Shown piece by piece: positions 5,577-11,813 of a DNA stretch of 11,813 nt (its first letter is position 1; each line of letters opens with the position of its first letter). The notes below the pieces were generated by a model. The model was not told where the DNA came from and did not search any database. It was given only the letters and a program-made list of their open reading frames with translations. The position numbers were made by a program, and so were the translations under genes. The stretch is from contig JBJHCR010000203.1 of NCBI GenBank assembly GCA_050486105.1, forward strand, positions 1-11,813, in the 5' to 3' direction. This stretch comes from JAEXNA01 sp050486105 (lineage in GTDB: Bacteria > Vulcanimicrobiota > Xenobia > Xenobiales > JADMJV01).

Positions 5577-6770
5577 TCACACTCCCACCGCTACGGGCTC
5601 AGCCAATTTAGACCAGCTTTCAGGACCCTGAGCCAGCTCATCTTCTGTCAGAAGAGCCTGATCGAGCTTTGCGGTTAGAGCGGCTTGGTCCAAGTCGACC
5701 CCGATGAACACCAACTCCTGTCTTCGATCTCCGAAGGGCTCTTGCCAGCGCGCTTCAATCCAGCCCAAATGCGCTTTAGGCCAGTGTTCCCGAGGAACCG
5801 TCGCCCACCAGCGGCCCGCCCCTTCGAAAGTGATAGCCTGGCCGGCCTGAGACCAGGCCAAAGTTTCGTTGTGATGGTTGGCCTTCCAAAGGTATCCCTT
5901 GGAGCGGAGTACCCCTTTCCACTCGCTACCGCAAGCGGCCATCAACCTTTCGGGATGGAACGGTTTCCTGGCCCGATAAACGAAGCTTCCGATCCCGTAC
6001 TCATCGGTTTCAGGAAGATGTTGCCCCATCAACTCTTGATACCAGCCGGGCATAGTTTTGGCTTTCTCGTAATCGAAAAGACCCGTGGCCAGAACACTAT
6101 CCAAGTCGACGTTGGCGTGTTGGGTTAGATGGACCACGGCGCTGGGATTGAGCCGTCGGATGGAGGCCAAAACTTGGTGTAACTCCTCCTCCGTCACAAG
6201 ATCGGTTTTGTTGACCATCACCACGTCGGCGAACTCTACCTGATCCACCAGAAGCTCGGTGATGCCTCGCTGGTCGTCCTGATGGGCCGAAGGGTCTACT
6301 AAAGGAAGGGGTTTTGAGTCCTTGCAGTGCTGCAAAAACGTGGAAGCATCCACCAGGGTGACCATGGTGTCGAGAGTGGTGAGGTCCAAAAGACAATGGC
6401 CGGTTTCTGGATCACGAAAAGCAAAAGTGGCCGCGACCGGCATGGGCTCGGAAATCCCGGTGGACTCGATCAAAAGATAGTCGAAACGCTGCTCTTGGGC
6501 CAGGCGGGTCACCTCTTTCAGGAGGTCATCCCTGAGGGTGCAGCAGATACATCCGTTGGACATTTCCACCAACTTCTCGTCCTGCCGAAGAAGCTCTACA
6601 CCCGGACCATCAGTGAGTTCGGCGTCGATGTTGATCTCGGCCATGTCATTGACGATCACGGCAACCTTCATTCCTTGGCGATTGCGGAGTATACGATGAA
6701 GCAATGTGGTCTTTCCTGAACCCAAGAAGCCAGAGAGAACGGTGACGGGGAGTTTACTTGATGCCTTCAT
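5577..6770 (-). CDS. COG0523/CobW-family GTPase, probable zinc metallochaperone
   Basis: 397 residues. The G3E GTPase order is complete: Walker A GFLGSGKTT (14-22), metal-binding GCICCTL (C74, C76, C77, the CxCC hallmark of COG0523), Walker B LLIESTG (99-105) and base-recognition NKTD (187-190). A CobW C-terminal domain follows (EWKGVLRSKGYLW, later a WPKAHLGWIEARW region). COG0523 proteins deliver metal at GTP cost. Zur-controlled members such as ZigA, YciC/ZagA and ZNG1 relatives serve zinc. The Zur-like palindrome at the promoter and the nearby metallophore genes support zinc over cobalt, and no cobalamin gene is seen. The ATG at 6770 fits the family N-terminus and a leaderless transcript, as the -10 box ends 6 nt upstream. 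Confidence 0.92.
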   Translation of the reverse strand: MKASSKLPVTVLSGFLGSGKTTLLHRILRNRQGMKVAVIVNDMAEINIDAELTDGPGVELLRQDEKLVEMSNGCICCTLRDDLLKEVTRLAQEQRFDYLLIESTGISEPMPVAATFAFRDPETGHCLLDLTTLDTMVTLVDASTFLQHCKDSKPLPLVDPSAHQDDQRGITELLVDQVEFADVVMVNKTDLVTEEELHQVLASIRRLNPSAVVHLTQHANVDLDSVLATGLFDYEKAKTMPGWYQELMGQHLPETDEYGIGSFVYRARKPFHPERLMAACGSEWKGVLRSKGYLWKANHHNETLAWSQAGQAITFEGAGRWWATVPREHWPKAHLGWIEARWQEPFGDRRQELVFIGVDLDQAALTAKLDQALLTEDELAQGPESWSKLAEPVAVGV

Positions 6771-6772
6771 GA

Positions 6773-6798
6773 CTTATTGATAACCTGTTATCAATAAG
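6773..6798. promoter_or_regulatory. Perfect 12-2-12 palindrome, candidate Zur/Fur-family operator
   Basis: CTTATTGATAAC (6773-6784), centre CT, GTTATCAATAAG (6787-6798): all 12 half-site positions are symmetric. The TGATAAC/GTTATCA core resembles Fur-family boxes (Zur-type TGATAAT...ATTATCA). It covers the -10 box and most of the spacer of the GTPase promoter, so binding would block RNA polymerase. Zur rather than Fur is inferred from the target gene. Confidence 0.8.
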
Positions 6799-6805
6799 AA
6801 GTCAA
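6777..6805 (-). promoter_or_regulatory. Leaderless promoter of the COG0523 GTPase
   Basis: On the minus strand TTGACT (6805-6800), 17 nt, TATCAA (6782-6777), then 6 nt to the ATG at 6770. Transcription should start at or next to the A of the start codon. There is no room for a Shine-Dalgarno because the palindrome runs almost to the ATG. Confidence 0.65.
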
Positions 6806-6823
6806 GGGCGGAGAAGCCCTTGA
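6802..6823 (-). terminator. Hairpin after the second toxin-antitoxin operon
   Basis: TCAAGGGC (6802-6809) and GCCCTTGA (6816-6823) form a perfect 8-bp stem with a 6-nt loop. On the minus strand it is followed by CTTCTTATTG, a weakly T-rich tail. It would end the PIN toxin transcript, and its lower arm overlaps the -35 box of the GTPase promoter. Confidence 0.55.
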
Positions 6824-6882
6824 TTTACCTCACAAGTCCGTTAATCCGCCAGGCTAAGCCTGAAAAGATGAATACACCTCAC

Positions 6883-7287
6883 CTACCTATCCGACGGCGA
6901 ATGCCATAACATTTGAACGGCGTATTTCGAAAAATGTTCGTCCGGAGTCAAAATGCGCAAGTTGTATTCCATGGCCGTTGAGATGATGAAACGGTCCGCC
7001 GGATCGCGATGGTGCCGTGGGAGTTGAGAGGCTCGCATCGCGATAGAGTCGGTGATCGGAAGACTTCGGAGACCTCTGGCGGCGAGATTCTGCTCAAACC
7101 AGGATTTTGGATGCATGGACAGTTGAAGTCTTCCGAGAGCGTGCTTGAAGCCGATTTCGAAAGCCGAGATTGCGCTGACGTACCTTTCTGAAGGAGAAGT
7201 CTTCCGGATGACCCGAGTGACCTCGTCAGGCAGAGTGACATCAGGGTCACACAGCCAGAGTAAAGTGCAAGTATCTAAAAGGATCAT
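6883..7287 (-). CDS. vapC: PIN-domain ribonuclease toxin (VapC family), second operon
   Basis: 134 residues. The PIN acidic residues are D5 in MILLDTC, E44 in SAFEIGFK, D98 in RDPADRFI and D116 in LTPDEHF. The SAxxxxEIxxK and DPADR patterns are typical of the VapC group paired with Phd-like antitoxins. The ATG overlaps the antitoxin end by 4 bp, a coupled start. The operon sits between the metallophore genes and the zinc GTPase, all on the same strand. It could be a mobile module that inserted between two parts of a zinc locus. Expected action is site-specific RNA cleavage when the antitoxin is lost. Confidence 0.9.
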   Translation of the reverse strand: MILLDTCTLLWLCDPDVTLPDEVTRVIRKTSPSERYVSAISAFEIGFKHALGRLQLSMHPKSWFEQNLAARGLRSLPITDSIAMRASQLPRHHRDPADRFIISTAMEYNLRILTPDEHFSKYAVQMLWHSPSDR

Positions 7288-7520
7288 TCCACCCAGGCAT
7301 CCCAGGCTTCCATGCCGAGCGGAGCCAGAGCTTCGTCTCCGACTCGAACACTAAGCTCAGGAATTTCGCGACACGGGTCTTCACCCAGGACTGGACGGAC
7401 AGGAACCAATTTGACCACGGGAACCCCGTCTTTGCAGATCGTGACGTCTTCTCCTTGAAGAGCCGCATTGACCAGGGCGCTCAGAGTCGCTTTGGCTTTG
7501 GTCAGGTTTTCCGATATCAT
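7284..7520 (-). CDS. Phd/YefM-type antitoxin of the second toxin-antitoxin operon
   Basis: 78 residues. The N-terminal Phd-like fold reads NLTKAKATLSALVNAALQGE then DVTICKDGVPVVKLVPV, the same helix-then-strand layout as the antitoxin at 965. The C-terminal part (VGDEALAPLGMEAWDAWVE) is acidic and is probably the toxin-binding tail. It overlaps the PIN gene by 4 bp. The ATG start lies 6 nt after its -10 box, implying a leaderless mRNA. The promoter spacer contains an imperfect palindrome, a likely autoregulatory site. Confidence 0.85.
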   Translation of the reverse strand: MISENLTKAKATLSALVNAALQGEDVTICKDGVPVVKLVPVRPVLGEDPCREIPELSVRVGDEALAPLGMEAWDAWVE

Positions 7521-7526
7521 GATTCC

Positions 7527-7572
7527 ATGGTAGGACTATATCTAGACCAGGTCAAGGACTAGGTCAAGACTA
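7527..7572 (-). promoter_or_regulatory. Promoter of the second toxin-antitoxin operon with 12-bp tandem repeat
   Basis: On the minus strand TTGACC (7555-7550), 17 nt, TACCAT (7532-7527), then 6 nt to the ATG at 7520. The spacer holds an imperfect palindrome GGTCTAGATATAGTCC (12 of 16 symmetric). A second TTGACC lies 12 bp further upstream (7567-7562), as part of two near-identical 12-bp units, GGTCAAGGACTA and GGTCAAGACTA, on the plus strand. Confidence 0.6.
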
Positions 7573-8430
7573 TTACCCCCAAGCTGTGCGCGCCAATCGA
7601 TTCAAACCCAAGCAGGTGATCAGAATCAGCGTGCCGCCCAGAAGGGCCAAGAAAGTGGGGACTTCTGCGAAGAAGAGGAAGCCGAGAAGAATGTTGAAGG
7701 CGATCCCTGAGTAGCGGGCGGTGGCCACCAAACCGGCCTTTTCCAGACGGTACGCTTGGGTGAGGCAGTATTGGGCGGCAAAGGAGACCGTCCCCAGAAA
7801 GAAGACCAAAACCAAGGGAAAGCCCTGGGGTAGGCTATGCTCGCTCCAGGAAACGAAAGGAACCGGGGTGATGGTAGCTGCCAGCAGAAAGGCCAACATG
7901 ATGGTTTGGTTGTTGTGGTCCTTGGAGAGTTGACGGATGGCGATAGAAGCGAACGACGCCAACAGGGCACCCAGGGTCCCTAGGGCTACGAATTTGGCTT
8001 GCAGTTGGCTGTGCCACGGAGAGGCGATCAACAGCACGCCTGCCAAGGCCACCGCCAGCAGGCCAAAGAAGGTCTTGGGCAAGCGCTCCTTAAGCAGCCA
8101 GAGTCCTAAAATCGCGGTGAAAAGCGGCGACAGATGGGCCAAGAACGAGGCGTCGGCCAGGGGGATCTCAGAGATGGCGGTAAAGGCCAGCATCAAGGAG
8201 AAAGCTCCGGCCAGACCCCGGCTGACCAGAAGAGGCCAGTTCGAAACCTTAAAGGGGATTTTTCCCACCAGCATCATCACCACCGTCAATCCCACCCCAA
8301 TAGCGCCGCGATAGAAAACGATCTCTGGCACGGCCATATCACTCGAAAGTCCCTTGGCTGAGGCGTTCATCAAAGCAAAGAGAAGAGAAGCCAGAACAGC
8401 AAATCCCAGGCCGGTGAGAGAACTCTTCAA
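7573..8430 (-). CDS. EamA/DMT-family exporter, probable metallophore exporter (CntI-like)
   Basis: About 285 residues with ten apolar segments in two EamA repeats, for example GFAVLASLLFALMNA, LLVSRGLAGAFSLMLAF, LAHLSPLFTAILGLWLL, and in the second half VSFAAQYCLTQAY and GIAFNILLGFLFF. EamA proteins export small metabolites across the inner membrane. In Pseudomonas aeruginosa the EamA protein CntI exports pseudopaline and is encoded beside cntL and cntM, as here. The frame is open to a GTG at 8472, but I choose the TTG at 8430. It has GGAGG 7 nt upstream and overlaps the dehydrogenase stop as TTGA. Export of this metallophore is inferred from context, since EamA sequence alone does not give substrate. 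Confidence 0.85.
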   Translation of the reverse strand: MKSSLTGLGFAVLASLLFALMNASAKGLSSDMAVPEIVFYRGAIGVGLTVVMMLVGKIPFKVSNWPLLVSRGLAGAFSLMLAFTAISEIPLADASFLAHLSPLFTAILGLWLLKERLPKTFFGLLAVALAGVLLIASPWHSQLQAKFVALGTLGALLASFASIAIRQLSKDHNNQTIMLAFLLAATITPVPFVSWSEHSLPQGFPLVLVFFLGTVSFAAQYCLTQAYRLEKAGLVATARYSGIAFNILLGFLFFAEVPTFLALLGGTLILITCLGLNRLARTAWG

Positions 8431-9737
8431 ACCGCTTCCTCCAGAGTTCGAGGCAATGTCTTGAGAACGCACTTGGCACGTTGCTGTCCAGCCGCTTTGA
8501 GCTTGAAAAGCTCCTCAAGGAGCAACTGCCGGAGCTTGTCCGGGGTGCGGTGAACCACCGACAACACTTCCCGCTCGAGTCCCTGCAGCACCGGAACCTC
8601 AAGCCCCAAGCTTTGTCCAAGAGACAGTGCCGAATAGAGATTCAACAGATCTTCTCCGGGTATCCGGGGAAGCCTGAGCCGACCTTGCTCATCCAGGCTG
8701 TAGCCTTCCACCGGCACGGCAGAGAAATCAGGATAGCGCCCCTGTTGGTCGGGCTGACCAAAGGGGTCCACCAACAAACCGGTGTAGCGAAAGTACAGCA
8801 GATCCCCCTGTCTTTCAGGGGTTTGCTCCCTGAAAGTGGCGATCTCTTGAGGTGACAGATACTCAGACGGAACCGGATAGTTCTCGTGGTCGAGAAATTC
8901 CAGGAGGTTGAAGCTCTCTAAACCCAACCTATCCCAGACCTCCGACAACTCCAGAAAAAGCTGAGCATACAATCTGCTGCGTTCTCTGGTCAGCGGGCCT
9001 TCGGGGAAAAGCTTGTAGAGAAAACGAGGCTGCTGCACTAGGCCAAAAACTCGTTCCAGGGTGTAGCTCGCCAGTCCGAAAGCTCCATGAGCGTACAGGC
9101 AAATGTTGCGGATCTCGGCGGCCAAGGGATGGCGGTGCGAAGAGACCCGCACCGAAAGCCCGGAAAGCTGCTCGTTGAGAGGCTGGCATGCTTTGAGAGA
9201 CTCTTCGTCGGCACCCAGATGGATGGTTCTCTTCAGGGCTTTGAGAGCGAACTGTCCGTGCAAAATCTTGGAGGCCCCAAAAAAATTGGAATAGGTAGCC
9301 ACCGGCACGGTACGGCCGCAGCGGTTCTTTAGGAGAAACTGCAACTCGGCGCTCAAACCCAGCCCCGAAGAAAGCACTACCACCTGAGACACGGAGTCGT
9401 TGAGATTCCCTTGCAGGCACTCTTCCACCGCCTGCACCGCTTCAGTGTGGGGGACCGCCACCCACAAAGTGGTCTGATAGCCAAGAAACTCTGGCAGGGG
9501 CTCTCCCACCCAACTCACCGCACTGCGCAGCCTAGCATTCCAGGACTGCAAGGCGCTCAGGGAGGGCGCGACTTGCAAAGGCAGTCCCTGAGCTGTCAGT
9601 TGATCGGCCAAATGTCGGCCACGCTGAGATGAGCGAAGTCTGAACACGGTGGGGATCCCCGCCTGCTGCAGAAAGAAGGCGGTCCATACCGCCACCGGAC
9701 CCCCGCCGAGAAGGACCGCTGTTCTCGATTCAGCCAT
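8427..9737 (-). CDS. cntM: Opine metallophore dehydrogenase (CntM-like)
   Basis: Performs the last step of opine metallophore synthesis: NAD(P)H-dependent reductive condensation of the CntL product with a 2-oxoacid. The N-terminal Rossmann motif is LLGGGPVAVW. The family-specific C-terminal half is strikingly conserved relative to S. aureus CntM as I recall it: YKLFPEGPLT, NLLEFLDHENYPV, LLYFRYTGLLVDPFGQP, RYPDFSAVPV and LPRIPGED. SHRHPLAAEIRN and LYAHG cover the active-site region. An Arg sits near the position of S. aureus R33, which favours NADPH. Alanine in SNFFGAS aligns with S. aureus D150, predicting use of 2-oxoglutarate as well as pyruvate. I chose the ATG at 9737, which overlaps cntL by 8 bp. 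An ATG at 9758 would add 7 residues. Neither has a Shine-Dalgarno. Confidence 0.93.
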   Translation of the reverse strand: MAESRTAVLLGGGPVAVWTAFFLQQAGIPTVFRLRSSQRGRHLADQLTAQGLPLQVAPSLSALQSWNARLRSAVSWVGEPLPEFLGYQTTLWVAVPHTEAVQAVEECLQGNLNDSVSQVVVLSSGLGLSAELQFLLKNRCGRTVPVATYSNFFGASKILHGQFALKALKRTIHLGADEESLKACQPLNEQLSGLSVRVSSHRHPLAAEIRNICLYAHGAFGLASYTLERVFGLVQQPRFLYKLFPEGPLTRERSRLYAQLFLELSEVWDRLGLESFNLLEFLDHENYPVPSEYLSPQEIATFREQTPERQGDLLYFRYTGLLVDPFGQPDQQGRYPDFSAVPVEGYSLDEQGRLRLPRIPGEDLLNLYSALSLGQSLGLEVPVLQGLEREVLSVVHRTPDKLRQLLLEELFKLKAAGQQRAKCVLKTLPRTLEEAV

Positions 9738-10521
9738 AGGTCTTTGGGTTATGTTCATAGCGCAGAAGGAGGGTGTCGTGAATGTGATTAGGTTGGTTGA
9801 TCCAATCCAGCACCCTCCAGGGATAGATCGGGGTGTCCGAGAGTTCGCCGTTGATCAGTCGATGCAGCCCGTTGCCGTAGCGCAACAGGAGCCTGGTTCC
9901 AGGGCTCACGCTGCGCTCGAGATTCCTTAAGACACGATGCTTACAGCAAACTAAGGAGGCCAAAATGATGTGGGTGTAGCCCCCGGCCCAAAGAGCTCTT
10001 CCGTCTTGCTGAGAGACGCTAATTTGGTTTTGCAAGCCTAGCTTGGCCACCATCATTGTCGCTAGGGCGCTGGCCTCGGCATCGGAATCCACAGCGGTGA
10101 CCTGACATTTTCCCTCCAAAGCGACAGTCACGGGAGAGACGGGGACGCTGCCGCAGCCGATGAAAAGCACCCGGGATTTCGGTCCAATACGAGCAGCCAA
10201 CATTTCTTCCCGGGTGAAGTCCGACACCTCTCCCAAATACCTCTTAACCTCCGCCGCAGACTGACCCAGCTTATTGGCATAAGATTTCTCTAGGCGGGAG
10301 AAGGCTCCAATGGCCTGGGTTTGGAGCTCATCAAGAAGCATTTCTCGAGGGTATGACCAACCCGTCCGGCGATAGATTTCTTGGCAGACCGGACAGCGAA
10401 CCACCCCTTCCAGCTGCACCAGGAGCTCTTCGAGACTGCCCAGGTCCTCATGCTCTGCAAGTTGGCGAAAACTCTCGGTCAAGTTTTCCAGTTTTTCTAG
10501 AAGTCTTTCCATCAGGATCAT
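9730..10521 (-). CDS. cntL: Nicotianamine synthase-like aminobutanoyltransferase (CntL-like)
   Basis: 263 residues. The class I SAM-binding fold of nicotianamine synthases spans ~115-215: VLFIGCGSVPVSPVT (GxGxxP loop), VTAVDSDAEASALA, ISVSQQDGRAL, YTHIILASLV, then SPGTRLLLRYGNGLHRLI. CntL moves an aminobutyrate group from SAM to histidine, giving the intermediate that CntM reduces with an oxoacid. Identification rests on these features and on the directly following cntM gene. The ATG at 10521 overlaps the permease stop as ATGA, and a second ATG at M4 is possible. Unusual are a CxxC (C43, C46) in the N-terminal helical part and adjacent C192-C193 in VCCKH. No cntK (histidine racemase) is visible, so L-histidine is the simplest substrate. 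Confidence 0.85.
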   Translation of the reverse strand: MILMERLLEKLENLTESFRQLAEHEDLGSLEELLVQLEGVVRCPVCQEIYRRTGWSYPREMLLDELQTQAIGAFSRLEKSYANKLGQSAAEVKRYLGEVSDFTREEMLAARIGPKSRVLFIGCGSVPVSPVTVALEGKCQVTAVDSDAEASALATMMVAKLGLQNQISVSQQDGRALWAGGYTHIILASLVCCKHRVLRNLERSVSPGTRLLLRYGNGLHRLINGELSDTPIYPWRVLDWINQPNHIHDTLLLRYEHNPKTYG

Positions 10522-11813
10522 AACCGTCGGTCCAGACCGCGAAGGGAGAGCCCGAAAAAGGCCGTAAGGAGAAAGGCCAGAGCGAGAAACTCCAACATTT
10601 CCCGGCTGCCAAGGAGCTGGTACCTTTCAGGAGTGAACCTCACCACTTCCAGCTGTTCAGGCAGTTCGAGCAGGTCTGTCAGACTGAGCTTGTCTTCTTG
10701 GAAAACCCGGGGCAGAAACTGCTTGCGGAAGTTCTCCCTCCCCTCAACGACCGCTTGATAATAGTCCAGATGACTCCGAAGGTCGGTGCCGGCACTGCGG
10801 TCCAAGAGCAGCTGAAAGCGAACCGGGGGCAGCACCAAACTGCGGCCAAGAGCCAGTTGGTCCCGCTTCTGAAGATCTCGGAAGTAGTCCTGAGCTCGAG
10901 ACTCTACCGAATGATCCCCGGCATCGTGCATAGCGTAATACCAAGACCAGGTGAAACGCTCTTCCACCACCGGAGCCTCCCCATAGGAAGGGTCGAAAGC
11001 CAGAGCCTTCTCCAGGGTTTGTTCTTTAGGAAGATCCCAACCGGCGTTGACATTCTGCCGAGCCTCGATGGCGATCTCACTCCCGCTGACGGCGGCGTTT
11101 CGAGGCAAACTCAAATTCATAACGGTGGGTCCCAATAGGGCAAGCGCGGTCCAAAGGCCGAGCAAGACCGTGGCATTCTGAGAGGTGGACCAGTTTCGAG
11201 AGATCACCAAGCCGCACAAAGACATCCAAGTCAGCAAGTAGACTTGACTGCCAACCGTCCAGAATACGAGTTCACCCAAGGAGGCCCCGACCATGCTTGC
11301 GCTTGTCGCCACCAAAAAGAGCACCAGACCTGCTAGAAAAATCAGGCGAACTCCTAGCTTCAAAAGCACCAGCGTGGTGACCCGAGTTGATGAGCTTCTC
11401 AACAAAGGCAAAACTCGCAAGTCCGCTTGCCGCGACAAAAGGTCGTAGGTGGCCGCGCAGACCAGCAGAGGCAAAAGAAAGACCAGGACAAAAGCCAAGT
11501 CGAAATGCCCGACAGCCGAGCGAGTGGGGTTCTCGAAGTTCGAGTCAAAAAGATTGGCGTAGAGCGTGCGCAGTCGCACTTCCAGGTGATACGAATGAAG
11601 ATCCCTCTGTCCTAAAGACAAGGCTGCCTCAGGACGAGGTAGGTGGATAGTGGGCAGGGTCAGATAGTAACAGGCCCTACCGATGTCTTCCTCCTCCCCA
11701 AATCGCGCTTCGAAGTAGGCTCGGTCGCTGTCTGCCAGCAGAACAGGAAGCTTAGCCATCACCTGGTTCTGGCGAGTGATCTGGGTTTGGCCGTAGACCG
11801 TGGCCAGCAATCC
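10518..11813 (-). CDS. ABC-2-type permease with DUF3526-like domain (partial, runs off the right edge)
   Basis: The frame is open to the window edge. The 5' end with the first membrane helix is missing, and what remains begins in the large extracytoplasmic loop. Visible: FDLAFVLVFLLPLLVCAATYDLLSRQ followed by a cytoplasmic LPLLRSSSTRVTTLVLLKLG, the ABC-2/DUF3526 arrangement. Three further apolar helices (near LIFLAGLVLFLVATS, LVFWTVGSQVYLLTWMSLCGLVI and VLLGLWTALALLGPTV), a long second loop, and a last helix LALAFLLTAFFGLSLRGL complete it. Such permeases pair with an ABC ATPase, expected beyond the edge. Its ATGA overlap with cntL puts it in the metallophore operon, suggesting an additional export or efflux function for the metallophore or its complex. 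That role is inference. Confidence 0.8.
   Translation of the reverse strand, partial: GLLATVYGQTQITRQNQVMAKLPVLLADSDRAYFEARFGEEEDIGRACYYLTLPTIHLPRPEAALSLGQRDLHSYHLEVRLRTLYANLFDSNFENPTRSAVGHFDLAFVLVFLLPLLVCAATYDLLSRQADLRVLPLLRSSSTRVTTLVLLKLGVRLIFLAGLVLFLVATSASMVGASLGELVFWTVGSQVYLLTWMSLCGLVISRNWSTSQNATVLLGLWTALALLGPTVMNLSLPRNAAVSGSEIAIEARQNVNAGWDLPKEQTLEKALAFDPSYGEAPVVEERFTWSWYYAMHDAGDHSVESRAQDYFRDLQKRDQLALGRSLVLPPVRFQLLLDRSAGTDLRSHLDYYQAVVEGRENFRKQFLPRVFQEDKLSLTDLLELPEQLEVVRFTPERYQLLGSREMLEFLALAFLLTAFFGLSLRGLDRRL

Noticed and set aside
8929..9420. 163-codon ORF overlapping cntM in another frame
   Set aside because: It lies inside a strongly conserved gene and has no motif of its own.

Overview
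The window looks like a chromosomal or accessory segment of a Gram-negative-type bacterium. This rests on a PilX-like pilus protein, an opine-metallophore pathway and an EamA exporter. G+C is moderate (mid-50s percent by eye), GTG and TTG starts are used, and some promoters sit so close to the start codon that the mRNAs should be leaderless. No rRNA or complete tRNA is visible and I cannot name the phylum. Leaderless TAnnnT promoters recall lineages such as Deinococcota, but this is only a hint.

Left part (1-2140), accessory in character. A nucleotidyltransferase gene is followed by a small partner gene whose 3' end looks replaced by other DNA. A 19-bp repeat flanks this pair. A Phd/PIN toxin-antitoxin operon (965-1638) follows. 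It converges on a minus-strand group made of a 29-codon ORF with a strong ribosome binding site, overlapping a GRDP-like protein with a cysteine-rich tail, and possibly a small hydrophobic protein upstream.

Middle (2561-5353). A palindrome precedes a large PilX-like surface protein that ends in an Asp/Gly repeat and a three-CxxC zinc-ribbon-like tail. Next come a PaaI-type hotdog thioesterase and a methyltransferase gene cut off after its SAM motif. The cut marks a rearrangement junction.

Right part (5334-11813), all minus strand, is the most interesting. A partial DUF3526-type ABC permease overlaps a CntL-like (nicotianamine-synthase family) gene, which overlaps a CntM-like opine dehydrogenase, which overlaps an EamA-family exporter. 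This is the core of a staphylopine/pseudopaline-type zinc metallophore pathway. A second Phd/PIN operon separates it from a COG0523 zinc-metallochaperone-type GTPase. That gene's leaderless promoter is covered by a perfect 12-2-12 palindrome resembling a Fur/Zur operator. I read the block as a zinc-scarcity locus: the metallophore is made by CntL and CntM, probably exported by the EamA protein and perhaps the ABC system, while the GTPase allocates zinc inside the cell. CntM carries alanine at the position that is Asp150 in Staphylococcus aureus, so a pseudopaline-like product from 2-oxoglutarate is possible. Receptor, importer and any histidine racemase would lie beyond the right edge.
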